From: Candidatus Kosakonia sp. 282A-S69
Lineage (GTDB): Bacteria > Pseudomonadota > Gammaproteobacteria > Enterobacterales > Enterobacteriaceae
DNA: 64,000 nucleotides
Direction: 5' to 3'
Assembly: GCF_029433855.1 (NCBI RefSeq)
Contig: NZ_JAROAU010000003.1
Location: forward strand, 1,663,672 to 1,727,671
The notes below the pieces were generated by a model. That model made no database searches, was not told where the DNA came from, and worked only from the letters and a program-made list of their open reading frames with translations. Position 1 is the first letter of the stretch, and each line of letters opens with the position of its first letter. A program made the translations under genes and the position numbers. Positions 8,150 to 17,673 of the stretch are shown piece by piece.

Positions 8150-8911
8150 ATGGACGAACTCTATTCACACCACGCACAGTGCCGCGTTCGCTGGCATGCC
8201 TTACCGGGTGAAGGCGACCCGGTAATTTTTATTCACGGCCTGGGCTGCGCATCATCGTTTGAATATCCGCGCATTATTACCGACCCGGCACTCGCCGGTA
8301 GACGTGCCGTACTTATCGATCTGCCCGGCAGCGGCTACAGCGAAAGACCCGCCAGCTACGCTTATCGCACCCCCGATCAGGCAAACGTGGTGGTGGAAGT
8401 GCTCGATCATCTCGGTCTGGACGCCTTCTGGCTCTACGGTCACAGCATGGGCGGCAGTATCGCCATTGAAGTCGCCTCACTTGTTCACTCACGCCTTAAC
8501 GGCCTTGCCGTCTCTGAGCCTAATTTTTACCCCGGCGGCGGGCAGTTCAGCCGGGAAGTGGCAAGCATGGACGAAGGGGATTTTGTCACCTGCGGCTTTG
8601 CGGCGATGCTGGCACGGGAGGCTTCACCCTGGGCGGGCAGTTTGCAGAGCACCGCGCCCTGGGCGATGTGGCGGGAAGCGAAAAGCCTGGTAGAGGGCAT
8701 CACGCCTGGCTGGATGACGCTGTTTGTCGATCTGCCGCGCCCGAAGACGCTCATCTTTGGTGCGCACTCGCTGCCGGACAGTGACGCCGATGAAGTACGC
8801 CACCAGGGGATCGATCTGCGGATTATCGCCGACGCCGGGCACTCAATGTCGTGGGAGCAGCCTGCGGCGCTGGCGCAGGCTTTAGGGTCGTTTATTGCGC
8901 AGCACGAATAA
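8150..8911 (+). CDS. Alpha/beta-fold hydrolase, 253 aa
   Basis: ATG at 8150 is preceded by AAGAGGGGGG. Features of the fold: VIFIHGLG oxyanion segment (about residues 25-32), LIDLPGSGYSERP strand, the nucleophile elbow YGHSMGGS (near residue 100), an acidic residue in the region of FGAHSLPDSDADE and a late His in DAGHSMSWEQP. This gives a complete Ser-Asp-His type triad. Such enzymes cleave esters, lactones or amides; the substrate cannot be inferred. The gene stands alone and shares a terminator with the convergent srf operon. Confidence 0.75.
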   Translation: MDELYSHHAQCRVRWHALPGEGDPVIFIHGLGCASSFEYPRIITDPALAGRRAVLIDLPGSGYSERPASYAYRTPDQANVVVEVLDHLGLDAFWLYGHSMGGSIAIEVASLVHSRLNGLAVSEPNFYPGGGQFSREVASMDEGDFVTCGFAAMLAREASPWAGSLQSTAPWAMWREAKSLVEGITPGWMTLFVDLPRPKTLIFGAHSLPDSDADEVRHQGIDLRIIADAGHSMSWEQPAALAQALGSFIAQHE

Positions 8912-8913
8912 AA

Positions 8914-8940
8914 AACCCGGCAGAGATTGCCGGGTTGCGG
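8914..8940. terminator. Bidirectional terminator between hydrolase and srfC
   Basis: AACCCGGCA (8914-8922) and TGCCGGGTT (8928-8936) form a perfect 9-bp stem. An A-run on the left supplies the U-tract for the minus-strand srf operon. Confidence 0.8.
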
Positions 8941-8941
8941 G

Positions 8942-11116
8942 TTAAGGTAGCAGCGCTTTTAGCGCCGCGCGCGCGTCGGGGCTGACATCGAGCGGGTGGC
9001 GGTAACCGATATTTTCAATCGCCCGGTTATAGAGCGCGACCAGCCAGTCGTAGACATAGCGAGTGGCGGCGTGCACCGGCTGATCGCCGAGACGCGTTAA
9101 CCGCGCGCCGCCCACTTCAATCGCCGCGGTAGCAAAAATGGTGCTGCCTTTCTGCACGCGGCTCGCCGGGCGGCTCTCCTGCGGAAGATCGGCATAGCCG
9201 AGCCAGGCGACAAAGTTGCCGATGGCGGCATGAAGCTGCGCCGCGCAGGCGGTATCACGCTGCATAATTTTCTGCAGCGTTTCCGGCAGGCGCAGGCGGT
9301 AGCTGCTGACAATCACAATCTCCGCCATCTGGCGCAGCGTCGCCGGGCTGACGCCCAGACGCACGGCGTTGTCATCGTTGCGGCTCCACTGGCGCACATG
9401 GTTTACCCACAGCGCGTGCGCCTGCTGACCGACATCTTTCGCCATCGCCTGCGGCTCGGCGCTCTCGGCCGACTCGGCAAACAGATCGATTGACTCGTTA
9501 AACAGGCCGCTCACTTTCTCTTCCCTCGGCTGCTGTACTTTCCACAGCGTATCGAACTGCTGCATATCCGGCATTAATCCTTCCAGCAACTCGCCGTGGC
9601 GTGAAGCCTGAACCTGCAACTCGCGCACCACGGACTCCGCACGTTTACGCTGCTCATCCGCATCCTGTTCCGGGCTGACAACCCAGGCCTGCAACAGATC
9701 GCGCAGGGCGCGCTGCTGGCGATCGCTCAGCGCTTTCAGCCGCTGCTGGCGCAGGGCGGGCGCGGTGGCTTGCGCCAGCCACTCGAGCAGACGCTGTAAA
9801 CTGCTGGCATCCAGCGCCTGCAGCGTGCCCCAGTGCTGGCCCGGCTTGCCAATCAGCTGCTGGACGGTCTCATCCAGATTTTGCGCCAGCGTAAAGCGCG
9901 CATCCTGTGGGGTGATCGCCCACACCAGCCCCGGCAGCGCCGACTCCTGGCCGGACTGCGTCTCTTTCACCCAGTTCAGCAGTGCGCGTGCGGTGGTGGC
10001 GGTCTCCGCGCGATCCAGCGTGGCGTTGCAGATCATCAACACATCCGGTTGCAGGCGCTGGCGGTAGTTCTCCAGCAGCCAGCGGCACTTACTGCGCCAC
10101 AGCGGCTGGCCTTCACGCGGGCCGGGGGCGGGAATATCCACAATATCGACGCCGGGCAACAGGCTGTTTTCCACCGGCAGCACCAGCTCGCGGGTGATCA
10201 GCGCCAGCGTCGCCAGCGGAATGCTGATCGCATTTTGCAACTGCTCATTGGCCCACGGGTGCACCACCACTTCATCCTGGATCGCCTCTTCCTGCTCGAC
10301 CGCCGGGGTTAAAAAGCCGTCGGTCGGCAGTGCAAAGGTGTCTACCAGAATGCTCAGCGGCGCTGCGATCTCGCAAGCGTTACCGGTCTGGTGCAGGGTA
10401 TGCGCAAGGGCAAACCACTGCTGGGTCAACTCCTGCTGTTCGCCCCACAGCAGCGACCAGGCACTGGCGCGCGCGGTCAGATCAAGGGCGGGCAGCAGGG
10501 CGGCGAACTGATACCAGAGCGCATCATCCATCTGCTGCTGCGCGGCGGGAACAACTGAACGCCAGAAGCGGGCGATAGCGCCAATCTCTTCGGCGGTGAT
10601 CCCAGGCACAGCGTTAGGCTGGCGCAGCGCGCGCCATTTCTCGATCCGGTCTTCAATTACCGCTTTATCAACAGCGCGTACGTCCGGCTGCTGATGGGCA
10701 TGGGCGATAAACAACTGAACCAGCTCCGCTTCGCTGAGAATGCGCAGGCAGAGCGGGAATCCGTCATCCATAAACGGCACGCGCTGGCTGAAGCGCAGCG
10801 CCATGCTGGTGAGGGCGTGACCAGGGTTGATATGGCTGAAGTAATCCAGCGTCTTTTCGCCGGGGCGCACATGCATGCGTCCATTGCCGCTGCCGCACAG
10901 AGCCGCGAGCAGATGCGCTTTTGCCGCCTGCGAGCGACCATACAGCCCGACGGTGCAGGGAGTGTCAGCCACCTCCGTCAGCGCCTGTTCATCAGCCGCG
11001 GCAGCGGTAACGCGCGCCAGAAGGGCATCGGCGTCGTCATCAAGCAGCGGTGAGTGCTGACGGTTGTTATTGATCCATGCGGTTAAGGCTTGGGTGGTTT
11101 TTACGCTCGCACTCAT
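8942..11116 (-). CDS. srfC: SrfC-family putative virulence protein, 724 aa
   Basis: Last gene of srfABC. Its ATG overlaps the srfB stop by four bases, which implies translational coupling. Residues 57-68 (GLYGRSQAAKAH) stand where a P-loop would be, followed near residue 322 by LPGVDIVDIPAPGPRE, resembling the Walker-B/G3 segment of dynamin-like or other large GTPases. The P-loop departs from GxxxxGK(S/T): Gly and Ser/Thr are replaced by Ala while Lys is kept. The rest is helical, with DRQQRALRDLLQAW- and EEKVSGLFNESIDLFAE-type stretches. In Salmonella the srf genes were found as SsrB-activated genes; a proven biochemical role is not known to me. Assignment rests on length, order and family resemblance. 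Confidence 0.75.
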   Translation of the reverse strand: MSASVKTTQALTAWINNNRQHSPLLDDDADALLARVTAAAADEQALTEVADTPCTVGLYGRSQAAKAHLLAALCGSGNGRMHVRPGEKTLDYFSHINPGHALTSMALRFSQRVPFMDDGFPLCLRILSEAELVQLFIAHAHQQPDVRAVDKAVIEDRIEKWRALRQPNAVPGITAEEIGAIARFWRSVVPAAQQQMDDALWYQFAALLPALDLTARASAWSLLWGEQQELTQQWFALAHTLHQTGNACEIAAPLSILVDTFALPTDGFLTPAVEQEEAIQDEVVVHPWANEQLQNAISIPLATLALITRELVLPVENSLLPGVDIVDIPAPGPREGQPLWRSKCRWLLENYRQRLQPDVLMICNATLDRAETATTARALLNWVKETQSGQESALPGLVWAITPQDARFTLAQNLDETVQQLIGKPGQHWGTLQALDASSLQRLLEWLAQATAPALRQQRLKALSDRQQRALRDLLQAWVVSPEQDADEQRKRAESVVRELQVQASRHGELLEGLMPDMQQFDTLWKVQQPREEKVSGLFNESIDLFAESAESAEPQAMAKDVGQQAHALWVNHVRQWSRNDDNAVRLGVSPATLRQMAEIVIVSSYRLRLPETLQKIMQRDTACAAQLHAAIGNFVAWLGYADLPQESRPASRVQKGSTIFATAAIEVGGARLTRLGDQPVHAATRYVYDWLVALYNRAIENIGYRHPLDVSPDARAALKALLP

Positions 11117-14094
11117 TTCAGGTACACACTCCCGCTGTCGATCCAGTAATGGCTTCCGCTGTGTCGGCGGTCGGCCAGCGTGTTCAATTTAAACGTTAAC
11201 GCATCAGCAGGAACCGGGGTGCCATCCTGCAACCAGGCTTCACTCAGGGTAAATGCCTCCGGGCCGTGGTGTTTATTGCCGCCGCTAAACTGTAGCCGCA
11301 CGTTCAACACCCCGTCGCCAGCGATAGTTTTCGCCAGCTCCTGCGAGTTGATACTCAGGGTATAGAGCGGCGTGGCCGGCCAGCGGGCGTTGGCCAGCTG
11401 ACGGAAACCGAGCGTGACATTGCCGCGCAGCGGGAAGTGCAGCCGCGCATCCAGTTTCGCACCGGGTTTATCCAGATCGATATCGTGATACCAGATGTTC
11501 TCATCGCGCAGGGTGTTAACCACGTTATCCAGCACGCCGAGATAGCGCACCGTAGAGTAGGCACCAATATCCGCCGCTTTAAAGTTGAAGCGCGGCAGGC
11601 GCAGATCGAGCGCCAGGCTGCACAGCATCGCACCAACGGCGGCGGTCGATTTCGGGTTGCCGATTTTGCCCTGCTGGCTGAAGGGGTACCACTCGTGCAC
11701 CCGGTACTTATCCAGCCAGACCATGCGGTTGACCGGCACCGGTTGCAGGTGGCGAATCAGCGCCTGCACGCCAGGTAAACAGCCAGGGCGACCGGTAATC
11801 AGCAGTACGTCACAGCTGTAGTGGCTGATCGCCTCGCACACCGCGTGCAGCGGGGCGGTCAGGGTAAACTGCCCGGCCAGCATCGCCTCCTGCAGATCGC
11901 GGAAGGTGATTTGCAGCGGCACCGACAGCACATCAAACTCCGCCGAACCGGCAGGCAGGGCGTGATCGATCGCCTGCTTCAGGTAGTTCATCACGTTGCG
12001 CGTCGGCGTCTGCTTCAGCAGCTCGCCAAAGGTGGCATAGAGACCGGCCAACGGATCGTTAATGTCGCTCTCTTCCCACGCGGCAAGAATTGCATGGCCG
12101 ACAGGCATAAAGAGTTGCAGCGTGGTTTGCTGGCGCAGCACTGCCTGGGTATCAATACGCCCGGAGTCGCCAAACAGCGTTGCCATGATTGCTGCCGCAT
12201 CGGTAATGCCCGCTTTCTGCATATGTGTTTGCAGCGCAGGCAGCACGCAGCGCTGGATCACATCTAACAGAATGTCATCGCCCGCCACTTTAAACCCTTC
12301 ACGGAAGAGCAGCTGCGGGGTGATTTTGACATTGCTGCCGGTGCCATCATCCAGCTGATAGTGGGTGATGGCCATATCGGTGGTGCCGCCGCCGATGTCG
12401 ACAGACGCCACGCGCAGCGAGCGCCCCGGTACCGCGCCCGGTGCTTCGGTACGATCCGGGCGGGCGAGGGAGGCAAAAAAGGTTTCGGTCTGCCCGGCGA
12501 AGCGGGAGATCGCTTCGTTATAGAGCCACACCAGCTGACCGCAGCTCGCTTCGTCCCACTCCATCTGGATATAGGGCACCGGCACCACGCTCTTTTCCTG
12601 CTGCTTGCGTTGGGCAAAATCCTCATCCTGCGGATGCCAGCCCATCGCTTTCCACACCAGGGCAATCGCTTCAAACATGCGGCGACGGAAGATCTCGCGC
12701 TCCTGCTTAGGCATCGCCGACGGCAGGGTGAGAATAATGGTGCGCAGCTGGCGCGGCGAGGCCGGGAAGCCAAGGCGCAGGCGGGTCGCGACGCTGTTGA
12801 TCTGCCCGAGCGCCTGCGAGAGCAGTTCGCACAGCATATGGGTCATCAGCGTGCTGCGGCTGTACTGCGGTGAAAAGACCGGCAGACGTTCATCCAGCGG
12901 CAGGCTGTAGAGCGGCTGCCCTTCGTCATTCATCAGGTTCATCAGCGGGAAGGCGGTCGCCAGCGGTTCACGCTGCGTTTTGCTGTTCATCTGACTGAAA
13001 CGCCAGTCCTGCAACACCGGGGTTTCATCCCACAGATAGCGACGCGGGCTGGAGATACCGCTGTTGCCTTCGGTGCCGATACGCTGCATTGCCAGCTTGC
13101 GCGCCTCATCGCCGACGCGGACGATCGACGGCCAGATAAAAGCATCTTCACGCCCGCTCTCGACCGAGAAGTGCTGCTTGCCGAAACGCGCTTCGGAAAA
13201 CTCAAGTCGGCTGGTAAACAGCGGCTCATTAAGAAACTGTGGCTCGCTGAGCGAGCGCACCTGCAATTCCGCGGTCTGGCGCAGGCCATCGTTAGCATCG
13301 CCATGATCTTCAATAATCACGCCGCAGGTGTGCGTATTGCCGACATCCAGGATCAGATCGACCGGAATGGCCGGAGTGCTGAGGGTATGGGTGACAATTT
13401 TTACTTCCGGCACCTGCAACTGCATACCGAGCAGAGACATCAGGTTCAGCCAGTGCGCCTGGTACTCAAAACCGCGCAGGGCCTGGTGGATCTCGCGCTC
13501 GCTGCGGCTTTCGTGCTGGGTAATAAAGTGCAAAAACGCTTCGCGCAGCCAGCCATCAACCCACGTTTGATCGAGAAAATCGGCCACTTCATCATCGCGC
13601 CACGCGAGCGAAAAGCGGGTGCCGTTGAGAATATCATTCTCCTGCGGCGCGAGGGCGGCAGGCGAGTTGCCGTTGATCTGGCTATCGAGGGCCAGCGCCA
13701 CGCGGTGCGTATTACCGGCGCTGTCCGGCTCCGACAGTTTGCGGATCTGCACGCGTGCCCAGTTATCCGGGCCTTCAACGAAGGTGCGCGGCGGGTTGAA
13801 GCGCAGAAAGGGGATCGGCAACCAGACACCGTCGAGGATCGACAGGGAGTATTGCAGCGAGTGGGTGCTCTCGGGTTTAACCACCTCAGGCTGACCGCCT
13901 TCGCGGTTGGGCAGGGTATAGCGCTCGTTCACCACGTCAAAATCGAGGCGTAGCAGCGGCCCGTTCGCCGTTTTACGCACGAAACGGCCACTGTTCGCCG
14001 AATCCTGCGGCGTCAGGCCGAAATCGAGAAACTGCACGCCACTATTGGCGATCAGCGTGACGCTCTGTTTGTAGTCGCAAAGATTAACCAACAT
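11113..14094 (-). CDS. srfB: SrfB-family protein with actin/Hsp70-like ATPase motifs, 993 aa
   Basis: Full length for the family (about 990 residues). Three nucleotide-binding signatures of the actin/Hsp70 fold are visible in order: LILDVGNTHTCG (phosphate-1, near residue 250), SVDIGGGTTDMAI (phosphate-2, near 560) and LLITGRPGCLPG (adenosine loop, near 765). This suggests an ATP-driven chaperone-like or cytoskeletal activity. The N-terminal 200 residues form a beta-rich region (FLDFGLTPQDSANSGRFV). It lies between srfA (three bases upstream) and srfC (overlapping), so one transcript is likely. Cytoplasmic: no signal or membrane span is seen. Confidence 0.8.
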   Translation of the reverse strand: MLVNLCDYKQSVTLIANSGVQFLDFGLTPQDSANSGRFVRKTANGPLLRLDFDVVNERYTLPNREGGQPEVVKPESTHSLQYSLSILDGVWLPIPFLRFNPPRTFVEGPDNWARVQIRKLSEPDSAGNTHRVALALDSQINGNSPAALAPQENDILNGTRFSLAWRDDEVADFLDQTWVDGWLREAFLHFITQHESRSEREIHQALRGFEYQAHWLNLMSLLGMQLQVPEVKIVTHTLSTPAIPVDLILDVGNTHTCGVIIEDHGDANDGLRQTAELQVRSLSEPQFLNEPLFTSRLEFSEARFGKQHFSVESGREDAFIWPSIVRVGDEARKLAMQRIGTEGNSGISSPRRYLWDETPVLQDWRFSQMNSKTQREPLATAFPLMNLMNDEGQPLYSLPLDERLPVFSPQYSRSTLMTHMLCELLSQALGQINSVATRLRLGFPASPRQLRTIILTLPSAMPKQEREIFRRRMFEAIALVWKAMGWHPQDEDFAQRKQQEKSVVPVPYIQMEWDEASCGQLVWLYNEAISRFAGQTETFFASLARPDRTEAPGAVPGRSLRVASVDIGGGTTDMAITHYQLDDGTGSNVKITPQLLFREGFKVAGDDILLDVIQRCVLPALQTHMQKAGITDAAAIMATLFGDSGRIDTQAVLRQQTTLQLFMPVGHAILAAWEESDINDPLAGLYATFGELLKQTPTRNVMNYLKQAIDHALPAGSAEFDVLSVPLQITFRDLQEAMLAGQFTLTAPLHAVCEAISHYSCDVLLITGRPGCLPGVQALIRHLQPVPVNRMVWLDKYRVHEWYPFSQQGKIGNPKSTAAVGAMLCSLALDLRLPRFNFKAADIGAYSTVRYLGVLDNVVNTLRDENIWYHDIDLDKPGAKLDARLHFPLRGNVTLGFRQLANARWPATPLYTLSINSQELAKTIAGDGVLNVRLQFSGGNKHHGPEAFTLSEAWLQDGTPVPADALTFKLNTLADRRHSGSHYWIDSGSVYLK

Positions 14095-14097
14095 AAC

Positions 14098-15507
14098 TCA
14101 ATCACCTGTGTTTCTGAACGTCACCGGAACGGTGGTTTTTGCGTCAAAACGCGCGCTGCACTCCGCCACGTCATTGGTGCCTGCTTTACAGGAAATATCC
14201 GGCATCGGGTAGCGCGTCCCGTCGCTGCAACGCGCATTACCGCGGCTCTTGATCAGCAACTCGCCCGTCTGATGCAGGCCCGAGAAGAGGTCGGCGCGGC
14301 AGGTGACGTTCTTGCCGATCACAATACGGGCGCTGCCCTTATTATTCTGAATCTGATAACGCACGTTCGGCGCTTTACCGGTGACCGGATCTTTAACCTC
14401 CATCGCCACACGCCAGCTGCCATTAAGGAATTTGGTCGAGCCCATTTTGACCTGTTGGGCATCCATTACCATTGCCCCTTTCGGGATCGGCATGATCACG
14501 ACCGGCTCGTTTTCCGCCGGTTTCTCAACCGGGGCTTTCTCTTCGGCTGGCAATACCGCGGCCTGGTGCAGCGGCAGATTGGCTGACAGTGCCGGGATCG
14601 GTTCTGCTTCAATCGGCTTCGGTGCAATGGCGACCGGTTTTGCCGGCTCGGCAACCGGCGCAGAGGTAGTCTCTGCCTGCTGCTGTTGTTTGAGAACGAC
14701 CGGCACGGCAACGGCGGCGGCGACGGCAGCCGCTATTGGCAGCAGCCACAGCGCGGTGCGGCGACGTTTTTTCGTTTTCGGCGCGGGCGCGGCGGCGGGC
14801 TCTTTCGCCAAAGCAGGCTCCTGCTCGGCATCCTGCACCGCCTGATAGATTGGCGCGACATTCACCGGCTGCGTTTTCACCGGCGGCGGGGTTAAGAGCG
14901 GGGCGTCGGCCTGGCTGAAGCTCGCTTCCGGCACGGCTTCGCTCTGAGCCTCTTTTTCCGTCTCTGGCTCGGGTTGCGGCTCGGGCTCCGGTTCCGGCTC
15001 GATCACCATTTCCGGCACGTCCGGCTCTGGCTCATAGAGGCACTCAAGCACGTTTTCACGTGCGCTTTCATTAAGATTAACGAAGCCCCAGAAGGTGATG
15101 ACCGGTTTGCCATCAACGAGGAAAACATGGTTTTCGCCAGGGAACTGCAGCGCTTTTTCCAGCAGCGAACCGAAAAGCTGCTGTGCGGTTTTTGGCGACT
15201 GCATGCATTTACGGCTCAGGGCGGCCGCGGCTTCAAGCGTGTTTTCGAGGTAGCGCAGGGCGCGGGCGCGCGCCTCCGGCTCTGCCGCTTTCCATGAGCG
15301 GGACTGACCGTCAACAGGCGAGTACCAGTCGACGCGATCGCCTTCATCATTAACCTGCGGTATCGCCAGGCAATCCACTAACGCCTGCTGTTTACGCAGA
15401 CGCAGAGCTTCTCGAATTTGTAGTGCCGAATCGAATACGGCCTGACCGCCGCCGCCAACGGCCTGGAAATCATCCAGATCGCCGCTGCGCAAAAGTGTTT
15501 TTGCCAC
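14098..15507 (-). CDS. srfA: SrfA-family protein with single membrane span, 469 aa
   Basis: First gene of the srf operon. The start MAKTLLRSGDLDDFQAVGGG is followed by a roughly 160-residue soluble N-terminal region, a Pro/Glu-rich linker (about residues 165-190, EPEPEPEPQPEPETEKEAQ), one transmembrane helix (about 250-272, ALWLLPIAAAVAAAVAVPVV) after an RRR stop-transfer signal, an Ala/Pro-rich spacer, and a C-terminal beta-rich domain. Four Cys lie near the end (NVTCRADLF, NARCSDG, DISCKAG, VAECSAR). Topology suggests a cytoplasmic head and periplasmic tail. It may anchor SrfB/SrfC to the membrane; that is inference. Confidence 0.75.
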   Translation of the reverse strand: MAKTLLRSGDLDDFQAVGGGGQAVFDSALQIREALRLRKQQALVDCLAIPQVNDEGDRVDWYSPVDGQSRSWKAAEPEARARALRYLENTLEAAAALSRKCMQSPKTAQQLFGSLLEKALQFPGENHVFLVDGKPVITFWGFVNLNESARENVLECLYEPEPDVPEMVIEPEPEPEPQPEPETEKEAQSEAVPEASFSQADAPLLTPPPVKTQPVNVAPIYQAVQDAEQEPALAKEPAAAPAPKTKKRRRTALWLLPIAAAVAAAVAVPVVLKQQQQAETTSAPVAEPAKPVAIAPKPIEAEPIPALSANLPLHQAAVLPAEEKAPVEKPAENEPVVIMPIPKGAMVMDAQQVKMGSTKFLNGSWRVAMEVKDPVTGKAPNVRYQIQNNKGSARIVIGKNVTCRADLFSGLHQTGELLIKSRGNARCSDGTRYPMPDISCKAGTNDVAECSARFDAKTTVPVTFRNTGD

Positions 15508-15787
15508 GTTTTCATCCCATAGACTTCTTCACGCGTCTACTATACGCGTTCCCGTCGCCAGTAAAAGGCAGAGGAAAGCGCAAAACCATTGAATTCTCGA
15601 CGCATTGAGCGCATCGACCCCTCACGACGGCCAAAATACGCCCTACCGTAAATTTTCTCATTAAGCATGGTGGATATTTCAGCAAAAACAACCGCTTTAG
15701 CATAACTTGATAGAGATTGGTTATTTGCCAGTTCGCCCGGCCTGTGCTGAGATTACAATTCCATATAAAAATAGAAGGCTCCTGCAC
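15508..15787. promoter_or_regulatory. Divergent intergenic region between srfA and the binding-protein gene
   Basis: 280 bases that must carry the promoters of srfABC (minus) and of the oligopeptide-binding gene (plus). A direct repeat ACGCGT, itself palindromic, flanks CTACTAT at about 15532-15550, close to the srfA start. No recognised operator. Confidence 0.35.
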
Positions 15788-17386
15788 ATGACTACAGGGA
15801 AAACACTGCTCGCGCTGGCGTTGAGCACACTTTTACCGGCAAGCGCCGCGTTTGCGGCTTCCAACGACACACTGATCTACTGCTCCGAAGCGTCCCCGGA
15901 ATCCTTCAACCCGCAAATTGCCAGTTCTGGCCCGTCGTTTGTCGCCAGTTCGCAGGTGCTCTATAACCGGCTGGTGACGTTTGATCCGGTGAAAAATACC
16001 CCGGTGCCGTCGCTGGCGACGGAGTGGAAAGTCTCCGACGATGGCAAAACCTGGACCTTTACGTTGCGCCAGGGCGTCAAATTCAACAGCAATAAATATT
16101 TCAAACCGACGCGCGACTTTAATGCCGATGACGTCATCTTTTCCGTTATGCGTCAGATGGATGCCAAACATCCCTACCATAACGTCTCGCAAGGCAACTA
16201 TGAGTACTTCACCGATGTCGGGCTGGATAAGCTGATTAAAGTGGTGAAGAAGGTGGATGATAACCACGTTCAGTTCGTGCTCAATGAACCGAACGCTGCC
16301 TTCCTTGCCGACTGGGGCATGGACTTCGCGTCGATTCTTTCGGCAGAGTATGCCGACGCGATGCTGAAAAAAGGCACGCCGGAGAACGTCGATAACTGGC
16401 CGATTGGTACTGGCCCTTACGCGTTGCAGCAGTACAAAACCGATGCGCTGATCCGCTATATCGCCAACCCGAACTACTGGGACGGCCCGGTGCCGACTAA
16501 GCACCTGATCTTCTCCATCACCCCGGATGTGCAGACGCGGCTGGCAAAACTGCAAACCAACGAATGCCAGATTATTCCCGCCCCGGCACCGGTGCAGTTT
16601 GAGCAGATCAAAAAGAATAAAGATTTAACCCTGCATACGGTTGAAGCGCTCAACGTTGGCTATCTGGCGTTTAACACTGAGAAAAAACCGTTCGATAACG
16701 TGCTGGTGCGCCAGGCCCTGAACTACGCCACCGATAAAAAAGCGATCGTGAATGCGGTGTTCCTGGGCTCCGCCAGCGTGGCGAAATCGCCGCTGCCGCC
16801 GAACATGCTCGGCTATAAAAAAGAGCTGCCAGAGTACAGCTACGATCCCGAAAAAGCGAAAGCGCTGCTGAAACAGGCGGGGCTGGAGAAGGGCTTTGAA
16901 GCGACGCTCTGGTCGATGCCGGTGCAGCGCCCCTATAACCCGAACTCGCGCCGTATTGCCGAGATGATCCAGAGCGACTGGGCGAAAGTGGGCGTCAAAG
17001 CGAAGATTGTCTCCTACGAGTGGGGCGAATACCTCTCCGGTATGCGCAAAGGCGAGCACGACACCGCGCTGTTTGGCTGGATGTCCGATAACGGCGATCC
17101 GGATAACTTTGCCGATACGCTGCTCGGCTGCGACAGCGTGAAGACCGGCTCCAACGCCGCGCGCTGGTGCGACAAGCCGTATGACGATCTGGTGAAAAAA
17201 GCGAAGCTGGTGAGCGATCCGGCGGAGCGTGCGAAACTGTACGGCCAGGCGCAGGAGATTTTCTATAAGCAGGCGCCGTGGATCCCGCTGGCAAACGGCA
17301 AGACCTTCTACGCGACGCGCAGCAATGTCACCGGCTACAGCGTCAGCCTGATGGGCAGTGATTTTTCCAAAGCGAAGCTGAATTAA
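15788..17386 (+). CDS. DppA-like periplasmic dipeptide-binding protein, 532 aa
   Basis: Start set at 15788 (MTTGKTLLALALSTLLPASA, AFAA cleavage near residue 24). An upstream in-frame ATG would bury the signal peptide. The mature protein follows DppA closely: LIYCSEASPESFNPQ at the N-terminus, NADDVIFSVMRQ, PIGTGPYALQQY, AFNTEKKPFDNVLVRQALNYATDKKAI, LWSMPVQRPYNPNSRRIAEM and WMSDNGDPDNFADTLL. It binds dipeptides or similar ligands (DppA also binds haem and delta-aminolevulinate) and would use a permease encoded elsewhere, since no dpp permease is nearby. It is a paralogue of the main dppA. ydcY follows by nine bases and may be co-transcribed. Confidence 0.85.
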   Translation: MTTGKTLLALALSTLLPASAAFAASNDTLIYCSEASPESFNPQIASSGPSFVASSQVLYNRLVTFDPVKNTPVPSLATEWKVSDDGKTWTFTLRQGVKFNSNKYFKPTRDFNADDVIFSVMRQMDAKHPYHNVSQGNYEYFTDVGLDKLIKVVKKVDDNHVQFVLNEPNAAFLADWGMDFASILSAEYADAMLKKGTPENVDNWPIGTGPYALQQYKTDALIRYIANPNYWDGPVPTKHLIFSITPDVQTRLAKLQTNECQIIPAPAPVQFEQIKKNKDLTLHTVEALNVGYLAFNTEKKPFDNVLVRQALNYATDKKAIVNAVFLGSASVAKSPLPPNMLGYKKELPEYSYDPEKAKALLKQAGLEKGFEATLWSMPVQRPYNPNSRRIAEMIQSDWAKVGVKAKIVSYEWGEYLSGMRKGEHDTALFGWMSDNGDPDNFADTLLGCDSVKTGSNAARWCDKPYDDLVKKAKLVSDPAERAKLYGQAQEIFYKQAPWIPLANGKTFYATRSNVTGYSVSLMGSDFSKAKLN

Positions 17387-17395
17387 GGAGAGGGT

Positions 17396-17629
17396 ATGTC
17401 ACATCTTGATGAGGTTATCGCCCGCGTCGACGCCGCCATTGCCGACGGGGCAATTATCGGCATGAACGAACTGCTGGTTATCCTGAGCGAAGATGGCGAA
17501 CTGAGCCGTGAAGCGCGTTACGAGCAGCAGCAACGTCTGCGCAACGCCATCGCCCATCATGGCCGCCAGCATAAAGAGGATGCGGAGGCACGACGCGAGC
17601 AACTCACCAAAGGTGGCACTATTCTCTGA
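17396..17629 (+). CDS. ydcY: YdcY (DUF2526), 77 aa
   Basis: Same length as E. coli YdcY and nearly the same ends (MSHLDEVIARVDAAI at the start, EQLTKGGTIL at the end). Small, acidic-helical, soluble protein of unknown function. GGAGAGGGT lies directly before the ATG. It precedes ydcZ in convergent orientation and is followed by a strong terminator. Confidence 0.95.
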   Translation: MSHLDEVIARVDAAIADGAIIGMNELLVILSEDGELSREARYEQQQRLRNAIAHHGRQHKEDAEARREQLTKGGTIL

Positions 17630-17642
17630 CACGGCATTAACC

Positions 17643-17668
17643 AAACGGGCCGCCTGGCCCGTTTTTTT
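17643..17668 (+). terminator. Terminator between ydcY and ydcZ
   Basis: AAACGGGCC (17643-17651) and GGCCCGTTT (17656-17664) form a perfect stem with a four-base loop and T7. It serves the plus strand best. Confidence 0.9.
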
Positions 17669-17673
17669 ACCCT

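Noticed and set aside
13171-13953. 260-codon plus-strand frame inside srfB
   Set aside because: Antisense to a clearly conserved gene; text is typical of reverse-frame GC-rich coding DNA.
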